Source: Meandrina meandrites (taxonomy: Eukaryota; Cnidaria; Anthozoa; Scleractinia; Meandrinidae). From it: a stretch of 64,000 nt of DNA. Shown one piece after another: positions 21,391 to 33,600 of the stretch (positions are counted from its first letter, which is position 1; the number at the start of each line of letters is the position of its first letter). The stretch lies in NCBI GenBank assembly GCA_963693305.1, contig OY855916.1, forward strand, positions 8,582,001 to 8,646,000, written 5' to 3'. The notes under the pieces are model-generated. The model saw only the letters and a program-made list of their open reading frames with translations, was not told where the DNA came from and did not search any database. Both the position numbers and the translations under genes were made by a program.

Positions 21391-21700
21391 AGAACTTTCC
21401 ATGCTGTAATCTCGATGTTGTTTCTAGACCACTCTTATGTTGGGAGTGACAGTCTGTACAACAGACTAGTTCGCTGAGATGTTTGCGTTCGATTTGGAGA
21501 CGTTCATTTTTGTAAGTTTTTTCTATTAATGATCGTTTTGCTGCCTTTGAAATTCAACCTGCCTTTGCTGCTAAGACTGTAATTATTGACGTGTAAGCCT
21601 TTTATTGAACTTTTTCTCGATTTCCGTGTTTCAGGAAATGGTTTGGACGATGAAACAGAACTGATGAGACGATTCTTTTTATGCCAAGACAAGGCTCTAT
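21391..21700 (-). pseudogene. Relic of a second GPCR copy: promoter, 5' UTR and first codons
   Basis: The sequence upstream of the GPCR (21057-21300) is repeated here in diverged form: CTGTACTGCAGATTAGTTCG against CTGTACAACAGACTAGTTCG, and CCGTGTTTTGGAA against CCGTGTTTCAGGAA. The repeat reaches the start codon. An ATG at 21402 opens MESSSLA, against MENTSLA for the intact receptor, then runs to a stop after 18 codons. The rest of the second copy is absent. This is the stump of a tandem duplication. Confidence 0.6.
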
Positions 21701-21766
21701 TCATTGATGTGTTTATTAGTAAGCTGCTTTTCAACTAAATTTTGAAATATTTATTAACAAAAACCT

Positions 21767-21812
21767 CACTGGGCTTCGAACTAGGCCTGGAAGCCTAACC
21801 GCTTGGTATATC
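21767..21812 (-). repeat. Degenerate tRNA-like fragment
   Basis: Minus strand has GCGGTTAGGCTTCCAGG followed by CTAGTTCGAAGCCCAGTG, resembling the anticodon-to-T-arm part of a tRNA-derived repeat. Too short and poorly folded for a tRNA gene. Confidence 0.25.
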
Positions 21813-24261
21813 TTGCTTTTGCATAAAATACAGTAAAACCGGCTTTGGAAAGGCCGGTTACGAGTCATTCGAGTCACGCCACTCACATTAATGACATTAT
21901 TTGTTAATTTCTTTCTACTGCCCAGATGGATTTCGCCTAAACAGTAGATCTCAGCGAATTTTGTCTTCCCTTAGATATTTCAATCTGGTTTCGTTAACAT
22001 TCTTGACTGTATTTTGCCATGAAAATCGCAAAATTTTGGTAAAATCACCGCTACCGAAGTTGATCGTTGGAAATGAACATGCCACGCCACATGCAACATT
22101 CATTGCTAAATAATTATAAAATGCATGAATACAAAGCTCAGTCGCATTTATTTTTGGTGGCATGTTTATTTCCAGGTGTTAAAGAGCCTTGGGAATGCAG
22201 CAAATTTGAATAATGTACTGCAACAAGAGCGTTTTTAAAGCGCTCCAAAATGGAAGACATGAAGTAGCTATCTTGGCTAGCCAAACTCTACGAGCCGATT
22301 TCGTTGAAACTTGCTCACATTGAAACTTGGATAATTTGAACTTATTGAAATTAATTAGGAAAAAATCTACCTTCGCGTTTGGTAAATATTCACGTTTATG
22401 TCATAAATTGTTTTTTTTTTTCAAAAGCGCAAATATCTCGTAATCGTTTATTTTGTTCGCCCTAAAGTTTAAAACGTCATTTGTTATTTCGATTGCCAAA
22501 AATCAGAGAAATCGGTTAAATTTACATGCCCAAAATTCGATTTAGAAAAGAGCACTTCCGTTTGGGCCACCATAAATTTTCTCGAAGACACGGATGTTAT
22601 GAAAAATCTGCGTGTTTGGCCGCGCGGGGTACAGACCGTTTTATAAACTGGGCTCGCGTTTAGGACTCTTCTTTTTACGTACTAAACTACTGTAAGCAAT
22701 GAGATAATTGCGTAATTTTAAATTAAATTGAGCCTGGTTGAGCTGTAGAATCTGAAGGCCCCATAAGGGCGAGGTGGGTGGGAGAGAGAGAGAGAGAGAG
22801 GGGGGGGGGGGGGGGGGGGGAGCGTCTGAGCATCTCGCGGTCCGCTAATGTTTGGCCTAAATATCCCATATCCCATTAATTTTAACGCATTATTATATTA
22901 CTGCTGATGACCTATCTTGGTGTAGCATATCTAGGCCAGAGACTACGTAGCACTTTACCATTCTTTGTCTGAGTGATTTTCTCCTAAGTAACTCTGCCAT
23001 TTGAAAACGTCGTTCCGATGTTTTCACGTTTTACGCCACTTCTTTCCTGCAGGTCCGTAGCCACAGCCCGTTTTAATTGACCAGTACACTGCCTTTAAGC
23101 AAGGGAAGTCCCAAGGCAGGTTCTTATCCCTACGTACGTTAACGGATAGTCAGCTTACATCGTTGATATTGGACGTCCATGTTAGGTTCAATTGACAACT
23201 GTCATAACAAGGTATCCGCTGACCAGGTGTAGAGCTCATCAAGATCACGTGTAATTTTTTAAGTTAGTTAACCGTTGACCAGGTAATAGTTTTTTCCATT
23301 GGATCGCGGGCTCAAGTCTCAATGTTTTTCTGTCAAGGGTAATGACAGGATTTTGTCAGCAGAGTTTCTGCGATTGGGGTTGGCGATTTATTTCGGCAAT
23401 GGATCTTTCTCGAGTAGTACAATATTATTCCTGCAGTCATTGTTGTAGGCTAAGGAATGGGGAGTGACACTCCGGCATAGACAAGAAAAGGGTGTCACTC
23501 GAGGATAGCATACCCTCCCAAAACTCCTTTTAAAGGGTGTATACCCAGGAGGCTTTGGCGTATCGGCAGTATTGCCTACTACCGGCACACCATAATACTC
23601 ATAAATATGTCTCTCGAGGATACCGAACACAGATCTGGTGGGGCATCTTACAATTGACTCTTGATACCGCGAAACGTGACCGTTGGAGCGGGAGCAGCTA
23701 GCGTGGCTAAACCACTCAGGGAGTGGCCCGGCGACAGCATTCCCATTTGCACGGGGGTATTGAGTTGTTTGCATAATAAAGTACTATGCCAATGGTTTGA
23801 ACAGTAACTTCAACTTTCAATAACAGTATTTTCCTGTTATTTTCACAAATTATTAAGAGCCAGGAAAAATGTATTTGTTGAGCTCCGCTTTTAGGCTTGG
23901 CTAAATCTATGTATTGAATAATTTAATAACTTCTATTTTTGTATAGCTGGAATTTTTTTCACAACAGCGCGCGCTCTCATTGGCTACTTCGAAGTCACAT
24001 GACATCTAACAATAAAAACTGTTTCCCGCCAAAAGTCTCCGAGCGGGCAACATTGCAAGATCTATGACGTCGGAGGGTAACAGTGCACTGTTACCAGCAA
24101 ATGTTGACTGACAACCGCCGTGCTTCTAAGTCTTCGTTGTGCTATATAATAAGTCACATCATGAGATTCTCTTATTGAGATTCTCGGCAAACAAAATTAA
24201 CTGTTTCCCATGGGACCAGTCATTAATTTAAGATTAGAAAGATAGATAAGATATAGAGGAT
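21813..24261. other. Gene-free stretch with a GA/G simple repeat
   Basis: Contains (GA)n followed by a G-run at about 22782-22821. A 128-codon minus frame (23388-23774) shows no recognisable family motif. No other exon or RNA gene found. Confidence 0.5.
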
Positions 24262-24398
24262 AATACATGGTTGCGCGGAGATATGAAATTTATCTTCGAG
24301 TGTTCAACTCGATATCTCACGAGTGAGCGCAGCGAACAAGTGAGATATCGATTTGGACGCGAGAAGATAAATTTCATATCTCCAAGCAACCATGTATT
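24262..24398. mobile_element. Near-palindromic MITE (137 bp)
   Basis: AATACATGGTTGC at 24262-24274 mirrors GCAACCATGTATT at 24386-24398. Just inside, GGAGATATGAAATTTATCTTC mirrors GAAGATAAATTTCATATCTCC, and further in CGATATCTCAC mirrors GTGAGATATCG. The whole element can fold as one long hairpin. Confidence 0.85.
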
Positions 24399-24429
24399 GT
24401 TCTGTTTATTTTATAAACCTACTAATAAC

Positions 24430-24575
24430 GAGGTTTTTGACGATTTTCCGAAGATTTCCGAAGATTTTGAAAATGTTGTCCGGTAGTCATACGAATGTTT
24501 CCGAACATTTTCCGAAGTGTTCCGAAAATTTCCGAAGATTTCCGAAGATTGCCGAGGAAGATCCGAAGATGTTTC
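24430..24575. repeat. Degenerate TTCCGAAGAT tandem repeat
   Basis: TTCCGAAGATT and shortened forms recur about ten times with irregular spacing. Confidence 0.75.
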
Positions 24576-24833
24576 GACTTAATATCCATAAACCTTGGCC
24601 CATTGAGCATTATAACATGGCAAACTCTGTAAGCTGATTGGTAAAAAATGATATCACACTGTGTGGATACCATTTTTATCCACACATGTGTGATACCATT
24701 TTTCTCGATTTGCTACCACTCGCTATACCACTGCAGTTTATATAATAAAGCACAACTTTAAAGCAAGGGACCGCAAACGAAAATGCTGCTAATTTAGGAT
24801 CCAGCAAGGGATCTGATCAGCGTGAAAATGATA

Positions 24834-25257
24834 AATGACAAACAATACTGCAAGGCTGATCGTACTACATAAAAAGTAAACTTTGTGAGACACCAACACG
24901 ACTAGACCCGATATAGTGGGATTGCAACCGTGGACAGCTGTTTCGTTCTTTTTGGAACTCGTCAGCACGGTGTAGCAAATCTAAATAACGCCAGCGAAAG
25001 AGCCAACGCAAATAGATTGCCCAATGTACACTATATCAAGTTCCGTACTTTGAACTCACTTGTCCCCCGAATCACGCACTGCCACATCACCTGTTTCGGG
25101 GGACAAGAAGACCAAAGTGTCACGATGATGTCTCACAAAGCGAATTGTCCTAAATGTGGATGGCATGGCCATTCCGAACATTTAAGCGCATGGACACAAC
25201 GGGGGAAAGCATGGTTGTAGTATGTAGTACGATCAGCCTTGCAGTATTGTTTGTCAT
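24834..25257. mobile_element. 424-bp element with 37-bp perfect terminal inverted repeats
   Basis: The 37 bp beginning ATGACAAACAATACTGCAAG (24834-24870) have an exact reverse complement at 25221-25257. Inside, an open frame at 24930-25220 ends exactly at the right TIR and encodes 96 residues. It includes a CPKCGWHGH stretch resembling a zinc-binding pair but otherwise resembles nothing I know. The perfect TIRs suggest recent activity. Confidence 0.85.
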
Positions 25258-25600
25258 ATATAATAAAAAACTTTATTAACGTGTCAATGCCACATAGCTT
25301 GGGAAAATCCCATACTAATTTGAGGACACAAATTAATAGATACTAAAAAAAAATAAAAAATAAAATTGAAAGCCGTATAAAATAATTATGATGAGCAGAG
25401 GGAACAGCCCTCTTCTATGAGTAAACTAATATCGCATTTGCGTATCTATATTTCCACAAATATTTAAAGTTTTTGCTGATCTAACGTCTGGGGATAATTT
25501 TCCCCACAATTTAGGCCTAAGATAACGCAAAGAATGTTTACCATATGTTACCGTCTTATAGCTGGGAGTGGAGAAGTCTGATTGTCTTAAAAAGTACTAT
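25258..25600 (-). mobile_element. LINE (CR1/L2-like) 3' fragment
   Basis: The minus strand encodes the typical C-terminus of a non-LTR reverse transcriptase: YKTVTYGKHSLRYL, then RPKLWGKLSPDVRSAKTL, stop at 25426. A 3' UTR follows containing AATAAAG near its end (about 25270). The element is 5'-truncated at about 25600 and abuts the TIR element at 25257. Confidence 0.75.
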
Positions 25601-27210
25601 AGTAAATCGAGTGATAAATCGAGTATCTCAGTAAATGAGATACCGGGTTGACGTCACAACCTAGTTAGTACCCAGGCTCTCAACTGCTCGTTTTTGTGTT
25701 CAAAATGGCGGAAAATAGGCTCAAAAAGACGATTTTGTTCGGCTTATAAAAAGATAAAGACACACAGAACACGGTTTATTTATTCGTACAACATTTTAAA
25801 CATACATAAATTTTCGAAATTAAATACAACTGGGTAAGGGTGATAGGCACTTTAACCGTTACTGTATAAGCTCAGTATTATACTGTAGTGATATCAGTTA
25901 TCAGCCGATCTCGAGCTATTGTAGTAGAAATATGATAAATGAAAATCATTAACTTAGTCCTAAAAGCATGGCAGTACTTATTAATGTTTTGAAAATTTTT
26001 CTTGGAATTTAGCCCGTCATATTTATTCGCACTTAAATTAACGTCCTTGTTCAGTAGTCGTGGTCAAACAGCCTTACAAGTTTCAACTAGCGGGTGTTTC
26101 ATTGTTTGCGAAAAGCGAAAATCACTGAAATGCTCTGAACAAATTTGTCTGAGAGTTTCGCATTGGATGTTATACAGTCTTGTCAAAGACCTGAGCCGAA
26201 TGTAAGAGTTTGTAAGTGTAAAATCGATATAACAGGGGCATTAGTCTGTGTATGTCTTAGCAAACGTGTTGATGTTATTATGTACAGCTATGTTTAGAAA
26301 AAACGTTTGGATGCATAGGACCACGCAACAATGGATAACTACTTGGCTTGTCTGTTGCCGGATCACTTGTTAAAGAAATGCTCGTACCAGACGTCACGTT
26401 AAGTGCAGATAAAACCAAGCTGATTGCAAGGCTAGTACTACGGCAGAAAGGCAAAATTTATTGGCCAATATTTCAACTAGCAGAGATAGTCTTCTTCAGG
26501 GCCAGTACAATGTGAAAATAACGGCTTTAAAATTTGAATAAGGATATACAATGGTAGTTTTAAAATATTTAACTACAAGTAGATATAATGAAACAAGATA
26601 CGTAACGATTCAAAGTTTGGAAGTTTATATGATGCACGGTGCAACCCATTTTAATCGAGCAAATTGAAGCAAACGATTGTGTAAAAAATCAAGCCAAGGG
26701 AGGGGGGGGGGGGGGGGGGGAAGGGGAGATCGTCGTACCTGTTAGGAGTTGAAATTTTATAGTTGGTACCGCTAATGGTGCTAAAATATTATTTGATAAA
26801 ATATTTTTAGGGTATTAAGAAAAAAATGGCAGGATCTATGTGCGTCTCTGCCGATTTTTATTACCTCTAAGGAGTTAAAATAATTTGGGCCACGCCCACT
26901 AATCGAAATTCTGGTACCTTTTTGGGGTTCTATTTAAAATTTCCGACGTCATTTTTATAGGGGAGCCCCTGAAAACCAGGACAATGTCTACATCCTATTA
27001 ACAAATGCTCATAAAACATTATATTTTCTTTGTTTCAACTTAATGAATTTGTTCGGTTTATTATTCAATAGCTTGCAGAGTAAGTCCTCGTTATTCTTTT
27101 ATTTCCTTTGTATCTAAATGCAAATTTGTTTCTGAATAAGAACTTGCTGTCTATGGTAAATCCGTCCTCAAAGAGTTTCCGGTTTCCGGCGATTCATACA
27201 AGCTAATCGA
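25601..27210. other. Gene-free stretch with a G-run and a ribozyme-like remnant
   Basis: Holds the diverged motif at 26461-26500 and a G-run at about 26701-26720. No exon recognised. Confidence 0.5.
26461..26500 (-). ncRNA. Diverged hammerhead-like motif D
   Basis: Minus strand reads CTGAAGAAGACTATCTCTG, CTAGTTGAAATATTGGCCAA. The layout matches motif B (core, A, GACTA stem, GAAA), but the core is CTGAAGA and the ACGT palindrome is TAT. It looks like a decayed or related repeat tail and is unlikely to be active. Confidence 0.3.
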
Positions 27211-27517
27211 TCAGGGCTGACTAAGCAAGTACTTGCGGCTCCTTCTTGGTGTAGAAGACACAGGACACGTCACAATAGAACACTGCCTCGCAAACCTATT
27301 GTTTTTATTGTATTCATCGTTCTTTTGTCCTTTTGTTCGCTATTGTTATAGGTAAACTGTGTCTTCTACACCAAGTAAGAGCCGTACTTGCCAATAAACC
27401 GAATATTTGACATCAGCATGACGTGACATAGGCTTTGTAAAAGTCGTTCGCTTCCTCGCGCTTTTTGCTCGCTCTCGCGCTTCTCGGTCTGACGTGACAA
27501 AGAGCGGTCAGCCCTGA
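27211..27517. mobile_element. Foldback element with inner and outer inverted repeats
   Basis: Outer 11-bp pair TCAGGGCTGAC (27211) and GTCAGCCCTGA (27507-27517). Inside, CTTGGTGTAGAAGACAC (about 27245) pairs exactly with GTGTCTTCTACACCAAG (about 27358), and the adjoining GTACTTGCGGCTC and GAGCCGTACTTG blocks pair imperfectly. Non-coding. Confidence 0.65.
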
Positions 27518-27642
27518 CTGTACATTCTTCTCAACTTCGCGTATCTGTTTAATTTAATTCGGACTTGTTTCACGGGCTTTGTGAAACCAATCTACTTTTA
27601 AACTAATTTGTCCTTGTCCTTGGAATTACAACTATTCACATT

Positions 27643-30600
27643 TTATGTTGTGCCCAATTCAAACGACTCGTTTAGAGTTATCTGCGAATTCGTTTGGGCT
27701 TGGCCATAATGATTCACAGCATACATCACTCCTTTATGGCGAACTCTCGAAAACAGAAGCCTTCCTGCCCAGAATAGCCATGAAATGATAACTCTTACAA
27801 CTTGCCAAAGGGATTGTAGGAATGCTTCATTTCTGAAGGCAAAGAGAAATGGGTTTAAACAGGCGTTGGCAATCATACATACTGGTGGAAGCCAAATACT
27901 TAATATAAAATTGGCTTTTCGGTCAGAAACCACTCTTATGTTAGTTGCAGCGAATACCACGATGCAAAGATTGGGAACAGCGTAGAAAATCATGTTTGAA
28001 AAGACGACGATGCTTATTCGTTTGGCTAATGTGGTTTCACGTTGCAAGCCAGCGCTTTTTGCAGATTTTCGCGCTGCGATGTATATATGAATGTACATCG
28101 CAACAACAGCAAGGTACAGGCCCACGAAAAGCAACATCAACACCTGGGTCCCCATAAAACGTTGTGTGTTCCTGAAATCTTGCACAAGGACACACATGAA
28201 GTTGTCTCTGGTGTTTTGATGATCAAAGTGTTCAATCACAAAACACGATAACGCACCAAAAATGCAAATAAAGGCGCATAGAAGACAAGCTACTCTTAGA
28301 GTAATTCGCAGATTCGGCCTCATGCAGTGGACTATCACCAAGTATCGCTCTATAGTCATTAAAACCGAGGTCAAAGCTTCAATCGTTTGCCCAAAAATCA
28401 GCAAGGATCGGAAATAAGGACATTGATGCTCCCTCCATTGACGAATGCCAGGGTCTGACATTATGCCGTGGCCGTTTGCTATCGTTAAAGAGAAAACGGC
28501 CAAGATAAGATCACCAAATGCCAAATGCGCTGTTAGAAACATCGACGTCTTCTTGATCAAAGCACTGCTGCCAAGTATGGTTACTATGACAACCAAATTG
28601 ATTACCATGGCAACCACGCCGAGAATATATTCAATTGGCCTGAGCGATCTGGCTTTATCCCAGCAATGGTTTCGATACACTCTCCGGACTTTCGGCATCA
28701 CAACTAAACTTAACGCGCAAGATTTCGTCTCGCAAGTACCATTAAAATATAGAAATTTCTTCTGGAATTGATCTATCAACGGCATATTATAAGGCGGTAT
28801 GAACTCGCAGCCCTTTGGTTTCATCAGCAGCTTACGCGGAACGTCCGTTCTGCTCCAATTACACTGCTTGCAATCTTTCGACGTTGTTGCTCCCAATATG
28901 GTCCTCAGGGCGCGCGCGTTGTTTGTTAAAAACTTTTTGTTTTGCCTTATATTAAAGTGTTTGTTCCCCGTGATGTCGAGAAATTCAAGCTTTGGAAGGA
29001 CAGTGGAGAGCGTTCCATGCCACTTTTTGACGTTGTTATAAGCCAGAGTCCTATTATGAACAAATGAAATCAGAATTTAAACCGCAAGGCGAAGAAAGAT
29101 CAAACTGGGGAGAGCATGCAAGTTGCACATAACAATTGTAAAATGATTAAATGATTAACTTACAGATACTCCAGCAGTTTAAGCCCATTGAATGCATCCT
29201 TTGTAACAATTTCTATTTGGTTGTGGTCTAAAAACCTAGAAAATTTCAACTACATTTCAGTTATTTAGACTCAAGAGAAAAGTAATACTGACTGTCTGTA
29301 ATTAGGGAGTTTAAGAAAACCACAACGGCAACGGCAACGGGAACGTCGCTAAACAAAAGGTTTAATGAGTAGAACAATGACTGTGCATGTGCGTTTTAAT
29401 TCTTGGTACATTTCTTTGCCGTCCTCTGCAAAGTTACAACGTGAAATGACCAAATTCTGCGTCGCCTGGAGAACGTGAACCACAACAGCTAACTTTTTTA
29501 GTTTCTATTTCGAATTTATCGCTGTGTTCCAGATTCAGCTTTGAGATAGTTTTGACAGTGAGAAACAAACTAAATGACTTTAGAGTATCGCGAGATTTGT
29601 AGATAAAATATAAATCCATTTTTTAATCGACGTTGTCCTCGGCGTCGCCGTCGTGGTTTCTTAAACTCCCTATTGACTGACTGACCAGCCGGCTGCCTTT
29701 GACCTGCTAAGTGTAACTGAATAGGAATGATTGTGATTGATTGACTGACTGACTGATTGATTGATTGATTGATCGACCGACTGACTGGCTCAGACTACTG
29801 ACCGACTGCCCTAAACTGGCTAAGTGTGACTGAATGGGAATAATTGTGATTGACTGACTAACTGACTGACTGATTGATTGATTGATTGATTGATTGACTG
29901 ATTGATTGATTGGCGGACTGACTGACTGACTGACTGACTGATGGCTGGTTGGCTGGCTGATTGACTGGCTAGCTGGCTTACTGACTGCCTGACTGCCTGA
30001 CTGACTGACTGACTGACTGACTGACTGACTGACTGACTGACTGACCGATTTATTGACTGACTGACTGACTGACTGACTGACTGATTTATTGGCTGGCTGG
30101 CTGACCGATCGACTGGTTGCTCGATAGATTGACGAGTGTACATTTTAGGTTTCAAAAAGCAACATTGTAGCAAACCATCTAAGGAATGGAATAAATTCAT
30201 TTGACTTATTTTATATCTAAATCGCAGGCTTGGGTGACTTTATTAAATAAACAAATCATTCGATATCATACTTACAAAAACCTGAGTGACTTCAATCCTT
30301 CAAAAGTATTTTCCGGGATGACTTCGATAAGATTGTTTGAAAGAGTACTGTATAATTAGAGAAATAATGAAAAGGAATAAATGAGCCGCGGTTGTTTCTC
30401 TACGGAGTTCATTGGTCTGTGTCTGTGTTCACAGTACATATTTTGGCCTATCTGGCTGCTTCGGTAAAATTCTATTTTTATACTTCGTAAAAAAACTTAC
30501 ACATGTATAACAATGAATACATTAAATTACAACAAACCTCTATTCAGTTTAAGCCTTGATTAACCTAAATTTACTTTATCTACACCGCTTTAGTCCTGTC

Positions 30601-33600
30601 TCAGTGATCCACCATTAGTCGGGATGAAAATGTTTTATGTACATGTTTCAAACATTCAGAACCGGCCATTTTGTGCATGCGAAGGACGACAATGTTCAGT
30701 CGTTCAAAATAACGGCCGGTTTATCCAACATGTTGTTTATGAAAAAATGTTTAAAAAGGGGAATATTACTTACAGATTTTGAGCAGCCGACATGTTACTG
30801 AAAGCCGCGGAAGAAACATTTTCAATATTGTTCCATGATAAATCCCTGAAACATAATTAAAACAAAGAGCAAAACATTAATGATATCTTTCTGATACATA
30901 CCAGTTATGTAATATTTCCATGTGGCATACCGTGAAAGATGCCCGGCCATGATTGACCTGATTTTTCAGTTAACACACTAGAATTTAGGCGAGTGTATTT
31001 ACAAAGAAAAAACTAAGCCATGAGGTTGCAGAATACACGTGACAGAGGCCTTGCAAGCGAAAGATGTTTTCTTTACCGTTCTGGCGGAGTTTTCTGTGGC
31101 TGTTTGGCAAATTTCTCGACGTCTTCATAAGGTTTTTCCTTTATACTAACAGATTTTCCGAAGCTTTAAAGTATAGAAAGTCAAATTCGAGCGAATAATT
31201 TGGTTGTTTGTTCACGTTTGAACATTTTCTCGCAAACTTCTAAACTGAGCTCAATGAAATATTGACGCGTGCTGCCAGCTACGCTTTTTGGCGGGAAAAC
31301 TTGGAAGCCGTGATGAACGCCGGGAAACTTTGCAGACTTGCCGTAGAATATGCAAGGGCTATTTAGCCTCCTGATTGGCTGTATTTTTCGAGGCATGAGA
31401 TAATATCAAAAGTACTGTGAGATAATTGGAAAATGATTGAATTTTCACCAAATTAGTTATTGCTTTTTCCATATACATGTAAATTATGTAATGTTTAATA
31501 AATGAGCAGCAGTGTTTTATCAAGTAAAACACGAGGCGCAGCCGAGTATTAGACCTGATAAAACACGAATTGCAAATTTATTGAACGGCTTCAAAATCTT
31601 TTGATGTAGATTAACTCATTCTTGCACTAATATTTGGATTTGGGTTTTTTTTGATTAAGAAAATTGGACGTAAAATTTAGCCGTGTCTTTATCAGATATA
31701 AAGACACTCATTAAACATTAATTTCTTTTGTATTTTCGTTATGAATTATTAATGAGTTTGAAATAAATATAATGTTCTCGATCTTCTGCCACTTTCATGC
31801 AAATTTCACTTGGGTATTCTTTTCATCTTTGCTGTTTAAAAAATTTGCAAGTTTATACTTCGGAAGCGAGGTTTGGTGGTGAAACTAGCCAGTCTGACGT
31901 AACGTGCAGTCTGACGTAACATAGCAGGTTAAATACACGTGACCTATGCCATCCAACCCGCCAAAATAAAATACAAATTTTGTCAAAACTGTGTTGTTCG
32001 TTTGTTGATTGAGCTAGATATGTGGTCTAGATTTCCTAAATTTCCTCCTTGTTTTTGTGAAAAACGTGTCTAAGAACGATGTTAAGCGAAACAAAATGAA
32101 AAAGATAATTGCACTCCAAGACCACGAAACTGCTGCAGGCCCATTTTCAATTACAGGAAGTCTTAACGTCAAAATAGTGAACTTATGATTAAAATGATGA
32201 AAAACTCATATGAGAACAGGTGAAGATTAAGGTTATTGAATCCTTGAAAATTTCAATATACTGAAAAATTGTTCCTTACTCAAATTCTTCAAATTGAAAT
32301 CTTCAAATTCGCTTTACTTGTTTTAATACTTCAGATAAAGAATCAAAAGCACACTTTTTGATTTTATTTCCTTATTAGCACGTCCAGAGTCGGGGGTGGA
32401 AGTGGAATTATTGGACTTTCATGATTCATGATTCCTGTCTTGTTTTTCCTCAATGATTCGTGATTCATTTAAAAATTTCATTCGATATGCTTGATTCATT
32501 TGTCATTGTTTTCATTCAGTTTTGAAAATAACTTCACTGTGTGTAACATACTCAATCACAGTCAAGTTGATAGCTAAGGGATGAAGATTTGAATCAAGTT
32601 TTCAGTGTTTTTCTGTAGGGGGGTCTGGGGGCATGCTCCCCCAGAAAATTTTGGAAATCAGACGCTTGGAAATGCTATTTTCGGCCATTTCTGATATATA
32701 TTTGTTAAGAAGTTTCGTAGTTTAATGCATTCTATATTCACACTCCTCCAGTATCTATGGAAACATTCATTTGTTATTCATGATTCTTTCAGCCATCTCT
32801 CGTTATTCATGATTCCCAAGTTTTAAAGACGAAGATTCATGATTCCTACCAATTTTACAGCTATGATTCATAGTTCATGATTCCGCTTCCACCCGGCCCC
32901 CGATCCAGAGGTTCTTGTTAACCCACAAAATGTGTCAAATGTGGTAAATTCAGAAAAATGACTGAGTTTTCTATCCACAATTTTGAGAATTGATAAATTT
33001 CAGTTTTTAGCATTCTGCTAATCGGCCGATGAGCGAAACAGCCATTATCAAGAGCGTCGGAATAATTCAACAGAGGCGAAGAAACTGTCCAAATTGACTG
33101 CCTGCCATTTTTATCTTATTTTAATTGTTGCTATTCAAACGACCAAACGAAGGCGAAAACGAAACAACACTTAAGAACTGAAACAACCAAATTTCTGAAA
33201 CTTCAAGTACTAAGTAGAGGCACTAAATTAAAATAAGCTACTAAGGCATATATATATTTTTCTAGCACATTGTAAAAATTAGCAGTGTATTCTAGAGTCA
33301 CTGCCGGCCGTCGGATGCAAATTCGCGATAAAAACACACCAGCAATCATTCATCGTTATATATAGAAGTAAAAATAGCTCAAGCTAACTTAAAACTACGC
33401 TACCAAGGTAAATCCATTTTAAGCTAAAGCTTTTCAGAGCTTCATTAACAAACTAAGGCACGCGGAGTTAAGATAATTCCAGCACGAAATTGACAGCCAT
33501 GCTACAAAGTAAAAACATAACACTATAACAAACTTACAAGGAGCAAACCCTGTCCGGGAACTCCAAATCCTTGCGATATCCGAGGGTATTATTATATCTG

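Noticed and set aside
23388..23774. 128-codon minus-strand frame as a gene
   Set aside because: No recognisable domain, no splice context and no neighbours supporting it; length is within chance for this window.
28897..28905. LGR protein starting at MGATTSK inside the last exon
   Set aside because: That position is a TTG (Leu) codon, and the frame continues upstream into an LRR and spliced exons with a signal peptide.
29820..30200. Gln/Ser-rich 126-codon frame on the minus strand
   Set aside because: Product of the tetranucleotide array inside the LGR intron.
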